A stretch of 64,000 nt of DNA, from NCBI GenBank assembly GCA_011009095.1, contig VTPC01002247.1:16994-80993 (forward strand), in the 5' to 3' direction. This DNA is from Ignelater luminosus. Taxonomy: Eukaryota > Arthropoda > Insecta > Coleoptera > Elateridae. This document shows, piece after piece, positions 61,812 to 64,000 of the stretch. Made by a program: the position numbers and the translations under genes. The number at the start of each line of letters is the position of its first letter. Position 1 is the first letter of the stretch. A model generated the notes under the pieces. It ran no database searches, had not been told where the DNA came from, and saw nothing but the letters and a program-made list of their open reading frames with translations.

Positions 61812-63436
61812 TAGTCAGACAGGATTTATATTGAACCGAACCGGCCAATTCCGCCAATCACAGGTCCACTAATCTCGGCGCAAAAACAGTACGCATTAGA
61901 ACGATCCATTTTTCTAGTCTATGTCGAACTTTTTGCACTGTCTTGCAAAAAAGTAATTCTAAATTTTATTTTTCTAATTACGCATTTTTTCAAGGTTACT
62001 TCGCAAAAAGTTAATTTAACTTCAACATTAGAGGAAAGTGGAGAGCAGTTTGTATCATTTCTAACCTAAAAAAAAGTTCATGTAAGTACGTAGGTACATC
62101 TCAAAATATTTAGCTTTAGGGTTCTGTACATTTTGTATCCATACTGTGCTTTTTTTAATATATAAATTTATTATAAAAAAGTACCATTGCTACATTATAA
62201 CCGTCAATTTTTTAACCGGCTTTCCTTACTCACTCCGAGCCCTGGATTAACTGATTCTGTAGCTCGTTTAGTGTTTATGACGTAAATTAACTGTCAATCA
62301 CTTCTCCTCAAATAAGCACTACGCAAAACCGAAACGGTTACGTTTACAGTAACTGACTTACTGCAAAATTAATGGAAGCCGCGAAGTATTACTTATTTTT
62401 AAATACGACACATAAGATTACTAAGAATTTGGCAACGCTGCGCTAGAATTCCACCAACCGCAACTCCCTTTCGATTGACGAATGCGCAAAAAACCCAAAA
62501 ACTTGTTTCTTTTGCAGTTTGACTGGTTTGACAGTCACGCTTGCGGTGCTTGAAAACCGTATAATTTCAGTATAAAGCAAGTCTTGTCTTGTGTTTTACA
62601 ATTGTTAAAACAAATTGTATAAACGTCACACTGTAACTGAAAAATTCTAACAGAAAAGTGAAAATTAGTGTTTGTTTTTGTTTGTCATTTTAATAACCTA
62701 CATAAATCATCATGATGGTAAGATATTAAAATATAATAAGATCAGAATGAAATGTTGATGTCGGTTATCATGATTTTTTCTAAGGAAGTTCTTATTTTTT
62801 ATTTAATATGATGGAAAATTTTAGAATACTATTTAGTTTCATTATTTTTTGTTAATTATGTACTTGTTAAGTTAAATTGTTAAAGACATTAATCTATGTG
62901 ATGTATTCTTCATTATTTGTTTATTTTCATGAATGATAAGAACATTGGTAAAAAACAAGCAATTGCTGAATTTAACATACTAACAGTTGATAGTACAGCG
63001 CCGGTGAAAATCAAAAGATTAAATGATATCCAATTTCATAAAATTTCTTAAGATTTTGTTGGATGGATTATAATAATTTTTTCTTTGTAATTTTGATTAT
63101 TATTTTCGATTTACTTACGTTATACCTTTGACTTAAAATATAAATGTTGAAGCTTTTTATGTTGGTAACTACAAAGATGCAAAATACTATGTAAAAATAA
63201 ATGTTCCTTTCTTTCACTCAGCATGTTTTAATCATGATTACATGTCATTGAATCGGGATTTGGGTGATTCAAACCAATTAAACGAAAAAACGATAACTTT
63301 AGATTTTAAACCGGGTAAGTTTAAGGTGATGTTGTCTGATGTAAAAACATGTATAAAAATCAGGTTAGGTGAGACATTTACGCAGTGTTTACATATAAAT
63401 ATTATTGTTAGAAGTTATTAAAATATTCCAAATAAG
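61812..63436. other. spacer with possible promoter / first exon
   Basis: 62430-62720 is less AT-rich and ends in CATCATGATG|GTAAGATATT (about 62708-62727): a start codon directly followed by a good splice donor. It could be the first exon of a host gene continuing beyond the window, but no downstream exon in frame was identified. The rest shows no feature. Confidence 0.3.
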
Positions 63437-64000
63437 ATGGATATCAATAGAATGAGCTTGGTAAGAACTTATTTCATTTCATCAGATGTGTTAGAAAATT
63501 GTTATATTTGTTTTCAGAGTGAGGTGTTAAAACCAATGCCTAGTAGTATTAATTATATTAGTTCATCCAGTTCAGATGAAGTTGTGGAAGAAAGAGCAGC
63601 TCACATTCAGATTAGACTATGTAGGCACCATAGTTATAAATTATTCACTGAATGAGTTTAAAAGCCACTTCAGAATGAAACATGAAAGCATTAACATTTT
63701 GATAGAGCTTTATAATGTTCCTCACAAAGAAGGTTGGCCACATGTTACAATAGAAAAATCCATCCTTCTAATTTAGAAACCTTCTGACAAATATCAGACA
63801 TGTTTAATGTAATATTAAGTTGTACCCACAACGTTATAAAAAATTTTACTGAATCTTTTGGGAATAAGCTCACAAAATGGCCAAATGCCAATGATGCTAA
63901 AATAGAAGCCAGACCATTTGCTAGGAAGCAAGGCATGAAATATATTATTGGTGCAATAGATGGCACCCATTTTAGAATCAATAATCCAGCATATCCATCA
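63437..64000 (+). pseudogene. Harbinger (HARBI1-like) transposase, broken, cut by window end
   Basis: Frames in order give a PIF/Harbinger nuclease N-terminal half. MDINRMSL (63437-63460) is followed by a possible 57-bp intron (GTAAGA..TTTTCAG). The Ser-rich SEVLKPMPSSINYISSSSSD then leads to EVVEERAAHIQIR. After a frameshift near 63630 come NEFKSHFRMKHESINILIEL and GWPHVTIEKSILL. Then, in another frame past a stop (ETF*QISDMFNV), KYIIGAIDGTHFRINNPAYP contains the first Asp of the Harbinger DDE triad at about 63960. The copy is decayed. Its remaining half and right terminus lie outside the window. Confidence 0.8.

Noticed and set aside
1..64000. tRNA, rRNA or CRISPR content
   Set aside because: I saw no convincing tRNA B-box with a foldable cloverleaf, no rRNA core sequence, and no regularly spaced identical repeats of CRISPR type. 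A tRNAscan/Infernal run would be decisive.

Overview
The window is nuclear DNA from an insect. It is strongly AT-rich, has spliceosomal introns with GT..AG borders, and carries one-copy metazoan genes whose intron phases join cleanly. It is packed with class II transposon remains of types common in insects (mariner, Tc1, piggyBac, hAT, Harbinger, many MITEs). A beetle or another repeat-rich holometabolous insect fits best, but the order is inference and no species is claimed.

Layout. 1-18.3 kb is gene-poor. It holds an internally deleted mariner (89-1016), a decayed ZMYM1-like hAT with a 647-bp MITE inserted in it (6.3-8.46 kb), GC-richer non-coding blocks that look like conserved regulatory DNA (about 1.93-2.35 and 10.1-12.0 kb), an element built on TTCGCCGCG motifs (15403-16056) and an isolated MADF-domain reading frame (17190-17477). 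At 18.4-21.1 kb two genes converge: mRpL9 (+, 4 exons) and FAM50/XAP5 (-, 5 exons). A piggyBac derivative with both ends preserved follows (21825-23802, -). 23.8-30.7 kb is intergenic with MITEs and fossil mariner pieces.

The centre (30770-44311, -) is one novel-type protein kinase C gene, most like PKC epsilon / Drosophila Pkc98E. I could assemble it from 9 exons into 714 codons: C2, pseudosubstrate, C1A, C1B, kinase, C-tail. Its introns hold several inverted-repeat elements. A divergent intergenic region of 1.4 kb separates it from an intronless mitochondrial phenylalanyl-tRNA synthetase (45725-47047, +). Then come more repeat DNA (47-55 kb, with a Tc1 copy and a GC-rich palindromic island), a two-exon gene for a CCDC103-like dynein attachment factor N-domain (55928-56237, +), a two-exon DAP1 gene (57440-57815, -), and a repeat-rich tail. 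The tail includes a 279-bp snap-back hairpin with 12-bp direct flanks and ends in a broken Harbinger transposase cut by the window edge.

The host genes do unrelated housekeeping or signalling jobs (mitochondrial translation for mRpL9 and PheRS-m; spliceosome-linked FAM50; signalling kinase; cilium assembly; DAP1). They do not form a pathway cluster. The less ordinary content is the dense set of distinct inverted-repeat elements, the GC-rich and TTCGCCGCG repeat blocks, and the possible POU/homeodomain-site-bearing regulatory blocks.
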